From CAYSWV01 sp964434865 (lineage in GTDB: Bacteria; Cyanobacteriota; Cyanobacteriia; Thermostichales; Thermostichaceae), in NCBI GenBank assembly GCA_964434865.1, contig CAYSWV010000024.1, positions 1-64,000 of the forward strand: DNA of 64,000 nt. The letters run 5' to 3'. The first letter of the stretch is position 1; every line of letters starts with the position of its first letter. The notes beneath the pieces are model-generated. The model saw only the letters and a program-made list of their open reading frames with translations, did no database searches and had not been told where the DNA came from. Below are positions 53,707 through 63,373 of the stretch, in pieces. A program made the translations under genes and the position numbers.

Positions 53707-54123
53707 TTAAGACTCTTCGGGTGTGTGGTTGTCTGGAACTGGAGCCGTCTCGGGAGTATCGGCAGGAAGATTAGCTAAAGCCTCATCCAGAGATTGCCTC
53801 AAGGACAAAAACTTTTCTAGGCGAACAAGCTTGACAGTCTGAGTGACGCGAGCGTTGCTAACCACTTGCAGGGATCCAGAATGGCCTTGAATTTGCTTAG
53901 CAATTTGGACTAGAGCCCCCACCCCAGAACTATCGACAAAATCGATACCTGCCAAATCCAGGATGATGTTGTGAGGACCTTCGTCGATCCAGGCCCCAAT
54001 TACCTTACGAAAAACAGGCTCTGAGAATGCATCGAGTAATCCTGTTAATTTGAATACCCGACAGTTATTGATTACTTCTTGACTACCGCGTAAGCTGACG
54101 GTTAGTGAGAGTGGTTCTGGAAT
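53707..54123 (-). CDS. STAS domain protein with probable ATT start codon
   Basis: A 138-residue STAS protein: VSLRGSQEVINNCRVFKLTG, DAFSEPVFRKVIGAW, and the phosphorylation-type loop IILDLAGIDFVDSSGVGALV. Related cyanobacterial proteins, as I recall, begin shortly before LSLTVSLRG. In this frame the upstream stop is followed by no ATG, GTG, TTG or CTG before the domain. ATT at 54123 lies 7 bases after a perfect AAGGAG (54136-54131). A TTG at 53955 is inside the domain and would remove 56 residues. Confidence 0.75.
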   Translation of the reverse strand: MPEPLSLTVSLRGSQEVINNCRVFKLTGLLDAFSEPVFRKVIGAWIDEGPHNIILDLAGIDFVDSSGVGALVQIAKQIQGHSGSLQVVSNARVTQTVKLVRLEKFLSLRQSLDEALANLPADTPETAPVPDNHTPEES

Positions 54124-54327
54124 GGCTCTACTCCTTACACGTGACGATCCGACATTTATGCTATCTATGAGCCTCGGCTCAAGGATCTAGTGTAGTGCTC
54201 AACATTGCATCTCTGACAACAGTCTTCACGCAACTATAGTCAGATAATGTGGAGTTAGCATAGCATTCTGAGTCGTGATTTTCACGTTGTTTTCAGAAGC
54301 CTTTTTATCCCTATCAGGTGCTTTGGT

Positions 54328-57300
54328 GTGGTGAGGACTCCCAATAAACGCAACAATCGGTTGGTTACCCAGGATTCTGGAGTTAAGTCCAGTTCACACA
54401 ACCTCTACTTGGATCAAGGTGATCAAGTGGAGTCAGCTGATCAGCATAAGCAAAACGGGCATGATCAAAATGGACGTCATGACCAACAGGTTATTAATCA
54501 ACCCACACGGCAACCCATACGGTCGGACTCTAGCTGGCACAGCAATCCAACTCAACCTCTCGAAATTCCAGTAGATGGCTCTGCGCCGCAACCTAATGCT
54601 AAGGCCATTCCCCCTGTTAAAGAGACTGATCTAACCGAAGCTGAAGCTGATGATCCGATAGATGAGGCCCATTTAACGCCTGGACAACCCAAATCAGCCT
54701 TGTGGTCACGCTTATGGCTCATGACTCGCCTGAGCTTAACGTTGGTCTGCACTGGAGTAGCAGGTGCCTTTGGAGTGGCTTGGGGGACTCGCCATTATAT
54801 TGAAAGTCATCTAGTTCCAACGATTGAGGATCAGCTTGAAACTAGACTTAATCGTACTGTTGATCTTGGTGATATTACTTATATTGGTCCCTGGCAAGTT
54901 ACGCTAAGTCAAAGTGAGATAGATGGACTGATTGAAGTACAGTCTCTCACAGTGTCTGCCGATGTTTGGCAATGGCTTCAGACGCGTGAACTGAAACTTG
55001 ATCTGAAACTGAATCAACCTACAGCTACGCTACGAGAAGCCGCTGATGGTGATTGGTCTCCTCTGCCTTTGGATCAGCTTAAGGAGGCTGGTTCAACTGA
55101 GGGGCTACCCATCCCCCTTTCATCAGTCTCGATCAAAGTGGTTAATGGTGGCTTAACAGCGATTCCTCTTGTGGGTGAGTCCCGAGTTTTCAATAGCTTA
55201 CAAGGCCAAGCTCGGCTGAATTTAAAAGCAGCAACTTCAGCTAGTCAGGCTGCTGAGTTTCAACTACGAGCTGAGCTAGATCAACACCCTGTTCGGGTGG
55301 AGGGGACGGCTAGTCTTCAAGATCCTCAGATAGCTCTACAAGTTGATGCAGAACAACTCCCTCTTGATCTGCTACCTAGTGTTGTGCCTAAAATCCCTTT
55401 GAATCAATTGAGTGGGGTAGCGGATTTAGTTTTAGACTTAGGGTGGCAGCCGGCTCAACCCTTGCAACTTCAGCTTGAGGCTCAAGTGGCTGATGCTGCT
55501 TTTGAAATCGATCGAGTGCCCAACCGCTTTTCAGGTGTGAATGGCTCCGTCACCTTGGATGGCCAAACTTTAGGTCTTCAGGCTGCGACTGGCCAATTCG
55601 GTGATCTCGATCTGACAGCTACCGGCCAGATTCAACTGGGTCCTGATGGATTCTATGATTTGAAGGGTCAGACCTCCCAAGTTCAGATTGCTGATTTGCA
55701 AAACACGTTTAACTTTGGTCTACCTACTGAGGTTGAAGGCACAGTAGACAGTACCTTTTTCTTGACAGGAGCCTTGAACCAGCCTGTGATTGAAGGGGAG
55801 GCCTACTCAGTTAATGCAGGGCGTGTGGATCAAATCGTGGTGCCAACTTATCAGACAGCCTTTGCTTTACAAGGATCAACGCTGAGTTTCGATGCTATCC
55901 AAGGTACGCTGGCTAATGGCACTGTTGAGGGGTCTGGAACCGTTCAACTCGGCTCTGGAGTTACTGCTGACTTTCAAGCAACGATGACTGGAATTAATTC
56001 AGCTCAAGTTGCCTCAGCTTACGAGATATCTTTGCCGAAAACGGTGGGTCAAGTCAACGGACAGGTTCAGTTTCAGTGGTCTCAAGAACTTCAACCCATC
56101 ATTACAGCTAATCTGATAGCACAAGGTGGGGAGATCACTGGCACAGCTCAGCTGAATTATAGCGACAGTATTCTCACTGTACCTAATGCAGATTTAGCCT
56201 TAGCTGGTGGTCGTGTGGCGGTAAGTGGCCAACTCGATCAAGGTCAAATTACCGGAACACTCACACCCTCGAATATCAACTTAGCCTTTTTTAATCCTGT
56301 CTTAGATGAGAAATTATCAGGACAACTTAAACTTCAAGCTCAGACTGAAGCGCTCACGTTGGCAGCTATTGAAGTCAATGGTCAGGTTGTTTTACCCGAA
56401 GGAGTGGGTCCTGTTACACAACCTATTACAGCAGAAGTGGTTTGGACGGGATCAACACTACAGATTATAGATGGCCAAATCGAGACATTGGCTTCGGTAC
56501 AGGGTGAGATTCCATTCAATCCCCAAACCTCTGAAGTGGGTGATTTAAATTTAAGGCTACAAGCGCAGCAGGTTCCCTTACAATCGCTGCCTCAACTACC
56601 CGAACAACTCCAGATCCAGGGCTTAGCGTCACTCACCGGTCAACTCACTGGACCTCTAAATGAGTTAGCGTTTGCGGGCGATCTAATCTTAGATAACTCT
56701 CAGGTGGTGGGGCTAGCTTTCCAGACCTTACAGGGTCCGATCTCGTGGTCTGCTGATACCGGTACAGAGCTTGCGCTTCAAGGCCCTAACGATCAACTTA
56801 GGATTGCTTTAGACCCTACTTTCCAACCTGAAACATTTACTGTTAAACAGGGTTCTATTGAAGCAACAGGAGCTAAGGTTGGAGATGAGATCACTTTAGA
56901 GCTTCAAAGTGTACCTTTGACTACTATTGCTAGCCTACTTCCTGGTGCAACCCTGGAGAGCTTGGGTGGAACCATTCAGGGTGATCTAACCTTTAATTGG
57001 GTTGATCAATCAGCTCAAGGTACCGCTCTAATTGAGTCACTTACCTTTGCCGATCTTGAGGCTGATCAGATCGAAGTCGCTTTTGACTTTAAAGATAATC
57101 AATTACAGATTCCGCAAGCTAATTTGCAGCTGTTTAATAGTGCTTATGAACTTAGCGGTGACATCACGTTACCTACCGAGACCCGTGAAGCCTCAATCCA
57201 TTTGAGCGTGGGTACCACTCAAGCCACTCTTCAAGATGTGATTTCAACTTTTCAGTGGCAAACCTGGGATGATGTTCGCAACCGGGGTCTCAGGCTACCG

Positions 57301-59457
57301 GCTCTGGGTCCAGCTGCAGCTGTAGTCACCGAACCAGTGCAGGGCAGTCGTTTAACTCTTCTTGATCAATTGGCCTTGTATGAACAAACGGTTAGGCAGT
57401 TGCGGCAAGAACAATCCCAGGAAGCTGATCAACCAATACCCCAACCTCCTGACCTGCAAGGGGATCTACAAGCCACTGTCACGATAGCGGGGTCTTTGAC
57501 AGAACCTGAGTTGCAATTTGAACTTGAGGGTCAACAGTGGTCTGCACAAGACTTTCAGCTAGAGACGGTTTCAGCCGCTGGCTCGCTTTCACTGGCGGAC
57601 ACGATTGCCTCGTTAGATAAGCTAGAACTCAGCTATCAAGATCGGGTAGGCTTGTTTTCAGGTCAAGTGGGACCCCAACACCTAGCTGGTAACCTCCAAA
57701 TTGAACAATTACCTCTGAAGCAATTTCAACGATTTGTACCTGCTTATCTCAATGTTGAGGGGGATCTGAACGCAAGTATTAACCTCTCAGGTTCACTATC
57801 GAATCCAGCTGCTTCGGGCCAGATCAGTCTGCTCACAGCTCAGCTTAATCAAATTCCGATTCAAACTAGTCAAATTGATTTTAGCTATGATCGGGGCTTG
57901 CTTAATGTCAATAGTACCTCAACGATTGAAGATGAACCCATCACAATCTCTGGTACTGTCCCCTACACTCTGCCCTTTGCCAGTATCCAAGCTCCCAGTC
58001 AACAAATTGATCTGAGTTTGGATGTGCCCAGTGAGGGTTTAAAGCTCATGAATCTTGTGTCCGATCAAGTCACCTGGGAAGGAGGAGATAGCCAGTTACA
58101 GCTAGTTATGAGGGGAACGGTACAAGAACCCATCATTCAAGGTGAGTTATCGGTTAATCAAGGCATTTTACAGATCAAAGCGTTGCCTGAACCTATCACC
58201 GATATTGTAGGTCGCGTGACTTTTGATTTTAATCACTTAGAGGTTGAACAACTCCAAGGGCAGTACGGACAGGGACACCTTACTGCTGCAGGTGTGTTGC
58301 CAATCAATTCCCAAGGGGCTCAAACCATTGAAGATGACTTGCCCCCATTAACCTTACAACTGGATCAGCTCAATGTTGATCTACCCCAAGGGTACAACGG
58401 TGACATCAATGGAGAACTCTTAGTCAAGGGTGTCTTGTTACGGCCTATCCTGGCGGGTCAATTAATGTTATCGAATGGGATCTTTGATATTACACCGAAG
58501 GGAACCCCCACGAATACTGGTAAAGAGTCCAATCTTACTGGATCTGAGAGTCCCTTCACAATTATTGACAATATCCCAGATGGCGTTGCTAGTGGTTCGA
58601 GGTCGATTGAGCCAGCTAGAGCTGAAACATCCTCAGGCTTTTTTAATCTCGATGCTCTTAGAATTAGCCTAGGCAACAACGTTGATGTTACGAGACGACA
58701 GCTCTTCAATTTCACGACAACCGGTAATCTTCAAATTTTTGGGACGTTAGAGGAACCGCAACTCACAGGCACCCTGAAGCTAGAACAGGGTCGGATCACC
58801 CTCCCAGTTGCTGAGTTCAGATTAGATCGCTCACGACGTAACACGATTAAGTTTGATCTCAATCGGGGTTTGGATCCTGCTTTAGATGTCTACCTCAGAA
58901 CACAGGTCGCTGAAGTCTATCCTCCTTCTCAACCTGTTGCTGTGGTGGATGGGGGGACTCCCTTCGTTGGATTTCAAAATACAATCGATGTGATGGCCCG
59001 GGTTCGAGGTCCTGCTAGTCAGTTGATTACGGAAAACCCCAGAGCTGGCATTGTTGATATTCGCAGTACCCCCTCCCGATCAGAATCTGAAATTTTTGCC
59101 CTTTTGGGTGGGAATCTTGTGGCTAGTCTTGGATCGGGTGCAGGTGTGGCTAGTTTGGCAGGTCAGGGCCTCATTAATACAATTGGTGAATCGTTAGGGC
59201 TTGATGAAGTTCGCTTAGGTCCCATCCCTCAGGTCAGTACCTCTGCTCCCAACCGGGCTTCTGTTGGTCTAGGCTTGGAAGTTGCTAAAGATTTGGGATC
59301 TACCATTTCGATTTCTGGTCAGCAAAACTTGACAGATGGCTTTCAACCCACTCGCTACAGTACTCGTTATCGTCTGAATCAAGAAACACTACTGAGATTG
59401 AGTACTGATTTTGAAGGTAACTCCATTACCTCGATTGAATTTGATACCCGTTTCTAG
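54328..59457 (+). CDS. TamB-like (DUF490) envelope protein
   Basis: A 1709-residue protein. After a polar, low-complexity cytoplasmic head of about 130 residues comes one membrane anchor (RLSLTLVCTGVAGAFGVAWG), then a very long beta-repeat body (recurrent GxLxxPxxxGxL units) of the AsmA/TamB type, ending in the DUF490 C-terminus with GTLEEPQLTGTLKLEQGRIT and YRLNQETLLRLSTDFEG. It forms a periplasmic groove moving lipids or outer-membrane proteins. The start is a GTG; no strong Shine-Dalgarno. Confidence 0.92.
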   Translation: MVRTPNKRNNRLVTQDSGVKSSSHNLYLDQGDQVESADQHKQNGHDQNGRHDQQVINQPTRQPIRSDSSWHSNPTQPLEIPVDGSAPQPNAKAIPPVKETDLTEAEADDPIDEAHLTPGQPKSALWSRLWLMTRLSLTLVCTGVAGAFGVAWGTRHYIESHLVPTIEDQLETRLNRTVDLGDITYIGPWQVTLSQSEIDGLIEVQSLTVSADVWQWLQTRELKLDLKLNQPTATLREAADGDWSPLPLDQLKEAGSTEGLPIPLSSVSIKVVNGGLTAIPLVGESRVFNSLQGQARLNLKAATSASQAAEFQLRAELDQHPVRVEGTASLQDPQIALQVDAEQLPLDLLPSVVPKIPLNQLSGVADLVLDLGWQPAQPLQLQLEAQVADAAFEIDRVPNRFSGVNGSVTLDGQTLGLQAATGQFGDLDLTATGQIQLGPDGFYDLKGQTSQVQIADLQNTFNFGLPTEVEGTVDSTFFLTGALNQPVIEGEAYSVNAGRVDQIVVPTYQTAFALQGSTLSFDAIQGTLANGTVEGSGTVQLGSGVTADFQATMTGINSAQVASAYEISLPKTVGQVNGQVQFQWSQELQPIITANLIAQGGEITGTAQLNYSDSILTVPNADLALAGGRVAVSGQLDQGQITGTLTPSNINLAFFNPVLDEKLSGQLKLQAQTEALTLAAIEVNGQVVLPEGVGPVTQPITAEVVWTGSTLQIIDGQIETLASVQGEIPFNPQTSEVGDLNLRLQAQQVPLQSLPQLPEQLQIQGLASLTGQLTGPLNELAFAGDLILDNSQVVGLAFQTLQGPISWSADTGTELALQGPNDQLRIALDPTFQPETFTVKQGSIEATGAKVGDEITLELQSVPLTTIASLLPGATLESLGGTIQGDLTFNWVDQSAQGTALIESLTFADLEADQIEVAFDFKDNQLQIPQANLQLFNSAYELSGDITLPTETREASIHLSVGTTQATLQDVISTFQWQTWDDVRNRGLRLPALGPAAAVVTEPVQGSRLTLLDQLALYEQTVRQLRQEQSQEADQPIPQPPDLQGDLQATVTIAGSLTEPELQFELEGQQWSAQDFQLETVSAAGSLSLADTIASLDKLELSYQDRVGLFSGQVGPQHLAGNLQIEQLPLKQFQRFVPAYLNVEGDLNASINLSGSLSNPAASGQISLLTAQLNQIPIQTSQIDFSYDRGLLNVNSTSTIEDEPITISGTVPYTLPFASIQAPSQQIDLSLDVPSEGLKLMNLVSDQVTWEGGDSQLQLVMRGTVQEPIIQGELSVNQGILQIKALPEPITDIVGRVTFDFNHLEVEQLQGQYGQGHLTAAGVLPINSQGAQTIEDDLPPLTLQLDQLNVDLPQGYNGDINGELLVKGVLLRPILAGQLMLSNGIFDITPKGTPTNTGKESNLTGSESPFTIIDNIPDGVASGSRSIEPARAETSSGFFNLDALRISLGNNVDVTRRQLFNFTTTGNLQIFGTLEEPQLTGTLKLEQGRITLPVAEFRLDRSRRNTIKFDLNRGLDPALDVYLRTQVAEVYPPSQPVAVVDGGTPFVGFQNTIDVMARVRGPASQLITENPRAGIVDIRSTPSRSESEIFALLGGNLVASLGSGAGVASLAGQGLINTIGESLGLDEVRLGPIPQVSTSAPNRASVGLGLEVAKDLGSTISISGQQNLTDGFQPTRYSTRYRLNQETLLRLSTDFEGNSITSIEFDTRF

Positions 59458-59641
59458 CCCAAGACAGTCAGCTCTATCTGATGGCCACTCTCAAACAGGC
59501 CATCCATAGTTTGGGTTGAGCTTAGCTATGATTCGATCAAGATACTGCCACCTGCACAATTGGCTGTAGTGAGCCTAAGCTTGTCATTTGTCTAAAGTTT
59601 TGTTAACTTTGATGACAACTCTTGCATTGGAATCTTGCATT

Positions 59642-60193
59642 ATGATGGCAATTAGACAACTTTCTTTATCTCTACTTCGTTCTGACTCTATACCCAAAGT
59701 TTGGTCACAGGTCGCCTGGACTCTGCTCCGTGTTGTAGCTGGGGCTGTCATGATCCATAATGGCCAAGATAAGCTGGCTGATATTGAAGGGTTTGCAGAA
59801 GCTTATGTTGAAGTGATTGGCCTACCTTTCCCCATTTTCTTTGCCTACTGTGCTGCTTTTGCCGAATTAATAGGTGCGCCGTTGCTGGCACTTGGGCTTC
59901 TAACTCGTCCAGCGGCTCTAACCTTGTTTGGGACTATGGCTGTTGCAATCTATCACCACATTTTGGTTGCTGGGTTCAGCATTCCTTATCTGGAGCTATC
60001 AACGTTGTACGCGGCGACTTTCTTATGTTTTGCTGTGAATGGAGCGGGTCAGTTTTCAATTGATCAAGGGCTAGCTAACCTGTTGCAGGCTACTCAGCGT
60101 GAGCAGCAAATCGAGTCACTCAAGGCATCCTACCAAGCTACAGAAAAGATTACTCAAGTTAATGAGCAAGATGCTACTGCTTCAATCAAGTAG
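59642..60193 (+). CDS. DoxX family membrane protein
   Basis: A 183-residue protein with four helices and the DoxX pattern: LRVVAGAVMIHNGQDKL, FFAYCAAFAELIGAPLLALG and GLLTRPAA. DoxX proteins are membrane oxidoreductase partners of unknown donor. The C-terminal tail is polar. ATG 59642 is chosen just before the basic N-terminus; earlier starts at 59612 and 59588 are possible. It follows the TamB-like gene by about 185 bases. Confidence 0.85.
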   Translation: MMAIRQLSLSLLRSDSIPKVWSQVAWTLLRVVAGAVMIHNGQDKLADIEGFAEAYVEVIGLPFPIFFAYCAAFAELIGAPLLALGLLTRPAALTLFGTMAVAIYHHILVAGFSIPYLELSTLYAATFLCFAVNGAGQFSIDQGLANLLQATQREQQIESLKASYQATEKITQVNEQDATASIK

Positions 60194-60317
60194 TGTTTTA
60201 AGGCTAACTCAATCTTTCAAATAGTGTTTGACGGTTGGCTCTGACCAGTAGAAAGGGGTTTCATAGTCTACTTGGGCTTGCTTGAGTAGACTCTTCACTT
60301 TTGATAGGTGCTAGTGT

Positions 60318-61457
60318 TCACTCTAGACACTTGAGAACGAGTAAAGTAACGTCATCTGTTAACCGATCTCTGGCAGTTTCTATTTCTAAAACCGAGGTAA
60401 TCTGGCGAACAACATCCTGTGCTTGTTGACAAGTAGCTATCGTTTTAATCAAGGTCTCTAGATCTAAATTCAAGTCAGGACGAGCATCCCACAACCCGTC
60501 ACTGTAGATCAAGAGGGTATCTCCAGGCTTCAATTGCACTTGTTTTTGAAAGTAGGGAGCTAGTCGAATTCCCCCAATAGGAGCACCAGTGGTGATCAGC
60601 GATTCAATTTTAGAACCGTCTCGCAACATGACTCGATGACTATGACCCGCATCGACATAAGTTAGCAACCGTTGTTGTATCTGCAGTTGGGCATAGAATA
60701 GCGTCACAAAACTTTGAGAACGGATGAGATCAGGTTCTAAAGCTTTTACAACTTGTTGAATCACCTCTAACGGTGATCCTAAGTGCGCAGTGGCTCTTAG
60801 AGTGGCTCGGGCTGTAGCCATCAGTAAAGCAGCTGGCATCCCCTTACCCATAACATCACCTAGCACAAAGCTGATTGAATCAGGAGACATTTGGATCCAG
60901 TCATAAAAGTCCCCCCCGACATCATGAGCAGGAACACACAAAGCGGCCAGATCGAAAGCTTTTAATTGAGGTAATGCTGCTGGCAACAGATCGGCTTGAA
61001 TTTGACCCGCTCGGGCTAGCTCCAGTTCTAATAGCTGATTCTTCTCACGCAATTGTTGCTGCAACCGCAAGATTGTGAGATGAGTTTGGATTCGAGCTAA
61101 TACTTCCTCTAATTGAAATGGCTTTGTAATATAGTCAACACCACCCACTTTAAACGCTTGGACCTTATCCATCACTTCATAGAGTGCACTCAAAAAAATG
61201 ATGGGAATATCTTGGGTTTGGGGATCTTGTTTTAACTGACGACAAACGTCGTACCCATTCATCTGCGGCATATTAATGTCCAACAAGATCAAGTCTGGGC
61301 GCTCAGCTCGAATTCCCATTAGAGCAGCTGAACCACTGATGACACAGCGGACATCATAGCCAGCTTTAACCAGCACAGATGACAGCAACTTCAAATTCTG
61401 AGGTGTATCATCAACTACTAAGATGCTACCGTTGGAGTGGGGAGACTCGGATGTCAT
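60318..61457 (-). CDS. Response regulator with PP2C-type (SpoIIE/RsbU) phosphatase output
   Basis: A 379-residue protein. The receiver is at the N-terminus (phosphoacceptor in LILLDINMPQMNG). A coiled-coil-like helix leads to a PP2C/SpoIIE domain (VGGDFYDWI, LGDVMGKGMPAALLMA), which typically dephosphorylates STAS proteins. The two STAS proteins in this window are possible substrates. ATG 61457 lies 5 bases beyond the stop of the upstream histidine kinase gene; a TTG at 61478 overlapping it by 16 bases is possible. The two are probably co-transcribed. Confidence 0.92.
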   Translation of the reverse strand: MTSESPHSNGSILVVDDTPQNLKLLSSVLVKAGYDVRCVISGSAALMGIRAERPDLILLDINMPQMNGYDVCRQLKQDPQTQDIPIIFLSALYEVMDKVQAFKVGGVDYITKPFQLEEVLARIQTHLTILRLQQQLREKNQLLELELARAGQIQADLLPAALPQLKAFDLAALCVPAHDVGGDFYDWIQMSPDSISFVLGDVMGKGMPAALLMATARATLRATAHLGSPLEVIQQVVKALEPDLIRSQSFVTLFYAQLQIQQRLLTYVDAGHSHRVMLRDGSKIESLITTGAPIGGIRLAPYFQKQVQLKPGDTLLIYSDGLWDARPDLNLDLETLIKTIATCQQAQDVVRQITSVLEIETARDRLTDDVTLLVLKCLE

Positions 61458-61462
61458 AGGGC

Positions 61463-62629
61463 TCAAGCAGGAATCCAAAGTGAAAATTGAGTCAGGCCAC
61501 CTTGGCTATTGACACTGATGACGCCATCGAGAGCTTCGATCATACGCTTGACCAAGCCTAACCCCAACCCTGTGCCACTTGTCCTCCAGCGATCTGAGGT
61601 TGTGACTTGTCGAAATGTTTCAAAAACATGGGGTAGCTCGGTGGCAGGTATCTGAGACTGATTGGTGATCGTAATACAAATGCCTACTCGAGTGTGTGGT
61701 GTCCCGTTACCTGATCCTAACAGCAGCAGTTGCCCCACTTGCACTAGAACGGTTTGGGGATTACTGGTGTGTTTGTAGGCATTAGTTAGCAATTCAGTGA
61801 TGATCCGCCCCAGGTAAAAGGTATCAGTTTCGACACACAGAGCCTCTTCCCCCTCAATTTGCAGTTTTGGTTCACAAGCATCTGGAGGCTGGATATTTTG
61901 GATGATCCTAGGTAGCCACTGTCGTAAATCAACAGATTCTAACGATAGAGTATGAGTAGCTGATTCAAAGCTACGCAAGTTGAGGAGGTCATCAACCAGT
62001 TGAATTTCTCGTTCACATTCTTCAGCTATTATCGCTAGATAATCCTGGGTCTTTTCTAGGGTTGGCATTTGTCGAGACATCCGTAAGGCCATTCGCATGT
62101 TGCTTAAAGGGGTTCGGAGTTCATGGGAGATCCGACTGATAAAATCATCACGAAGCTCATTAAATTTCTCCAGTTCACGCTGCCGAATACTCATAGCAAC
62201 TAACTCTTTGCGTTGTCGATCCAGTGTCAAATGGGTATTAATCCGAGCTAATACTTCAACTACTTGAAACGGTTTAGTAATGTAGTCAACTCCGCCCACT
62301 GTGAAAGCTCTCACTTTATCCCAAGCATCGTCCAAAGCACTAATGAAGATGACCGGGATATCTCGAGTCCGTTCATGCATTTTTAATTGTTGGCAAATTT
62401 GATACCCATCGATCTCTGGTAGCATAATATCCAACAGGATGAGATCAGGAGGTTCAGCCTGAATACCCATCAATGCTGCGGTACCACTGATGACACAACG
62501 TACTTCGTAGCCCTCATTAGTCAGCATTGCTGATAACAGCCGCAAGTTATCGGGCACATCATCCACAACCAGAATGGATCCTCGACTAGACTCTTGAGGA
62601 GAGGTATCATCTTGGGCTATTTGCGTCAT
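61463..62629 (-). CDS. Response regulator / histidine kinase hybrid
   Basis: A 388-residue protein with an N-terminal receiver (Asp67 in LILLDIMLPEIDG) followed by a HisKA helix (SHELRTPL, His169) and HATPase_c. The N box (LLTNAYKHTS) and G2 box (GTGLGLGLVKRM) are intact, while the G1 box reads ITNQSQIPA instead of DxGxG. The receiver is strongly similar to that of the downstream phosphatase gene, suggesting duplication. Receiver-first kinases are common in cyanobacterial phosphorelays. No sensor domain. Confidence 0.92.
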   Translation of the reverse strand: MTQIAQDDTSPQESSRGSILVVDDVPDNLRLLSAMLTNEGYEVRCVISGTAALMGIQAEPPDLILLDIMLPEIDGYQICQQLKMHERTRDIPVIFISALDDAWDKVRAFTVGGVDYITKPFQVVEVLARINTHLTLDRQRKELVAMSIRQRELEKFNELRDDFISRISHELRTPLSNMRMALRMSRQMPTLEKTQDYLAIIAEECEREIQLVDDLLNLRSFESATHTLSLESVDLRQWLPRIIQNIQPPDACEPKLQIEGEEALCVETDTFYLGRIITELLTNAYKHTSNPQTVLVQVGQLLLLGSGNGTPHTRVGICITITNQSQIPATELPHVFETFRQVTTSDRWRTSGTGLGLGLVKRMIEALDGVISVNSQGGLTQFSLWIPA

Positions 62630-62937
62630 GGTTTAAGATCCCTACCGTAGATCATGAGGTCAGACGAAGTGAGCAACCACCGTTAGGTCTTAATCGCTTC
62701 TAGCATTCAATCAGACTCCATCAGACGATCTGAACTAGATTCTGAACTAGATTTAGATTCAGCATAGCAGCACTTCACACCTCAAGATCAGCAATAGAAA
62801 CTGATAGAACTCCAAGGTTAATAGGGTCTCAAGAGTTCAAATCAAGTCTAGCTTTGATTCTAATGACTCACAGGTGGTAGTGCTTGAAAACATGACTTCT
62901 AATCTATGCAAGCAGTTTCAAGGAGGACGGTTTCTCT
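62630..62937. other. Intergenic region, 308 bases
   Basis: Between the hybrid kinase gene and the SemiSWEET gene. A 12-bp tandem duplication lies at 62729-62752 (TCTGAACTAGAT twice). No supported frame or RNA gene was seen. Confidence 0.5.
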
Positions 62938-63204
62938 TTAAGATAGCTTGCGTGTATACAAGATTTTGGTGGCAATAATGACCATAAACAGGGCCAGTGT
63001 GACTGTATTAGCTAGAATAATGGGCAAATCATTTTTCAGTAAGCCATAAACGTCCCAGGCTGTCACACCCGTCCCAAACATGCACAGATAGGGCCAAGAA
63101 AAATCATGGGCACTGCGAGACTGCCAGGTTTTTATGGCTTGTGGTAAAAAGCTAAAGGTTGTTAAGCAAGCTGCCAGCACACCGACCAGATCTGTGTAAG
63201 ACAT
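62938..63204 (-). CDS. SemiSWEET-type PQ-loop transporter
   Basis: An 88-residue, three-helix protein of the SemiSWEET family, which dimerises to move sugars. The PQ motif is in TFSFLPQAIKTWQSRSAHDF, with the third helix TVTLALFMVIIATK. The length is typical. ATG 63204 follows GAGCGG-type purines. It is divergent from the ABC1 kinase gene. Confidence 0.88.
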   Translation of the reverse strand: MSYTDLVGVLAACLTTFSFLPQAIKTWQSRSAHDFSWPYLCMFGTGVTAWDVYGLLKNDLPIILANTVTLALFMVIIATKILYTRKLS

Positions 63205-63373
63205 TTCCGCTCCTCATGAGGACTTGATCGCTACTCAACTTAACCCATGTCTTGTTTGATGACTTGAGGGGAGTTCACCCGTTTAGAGTGTATTTCTTAA
63301 TCAGATTTCTAGATTTATTCCCGATTCAGGGGCTGGCACGTTAAGATGTGTAACAAGTCTTGAGATAGTCCTC

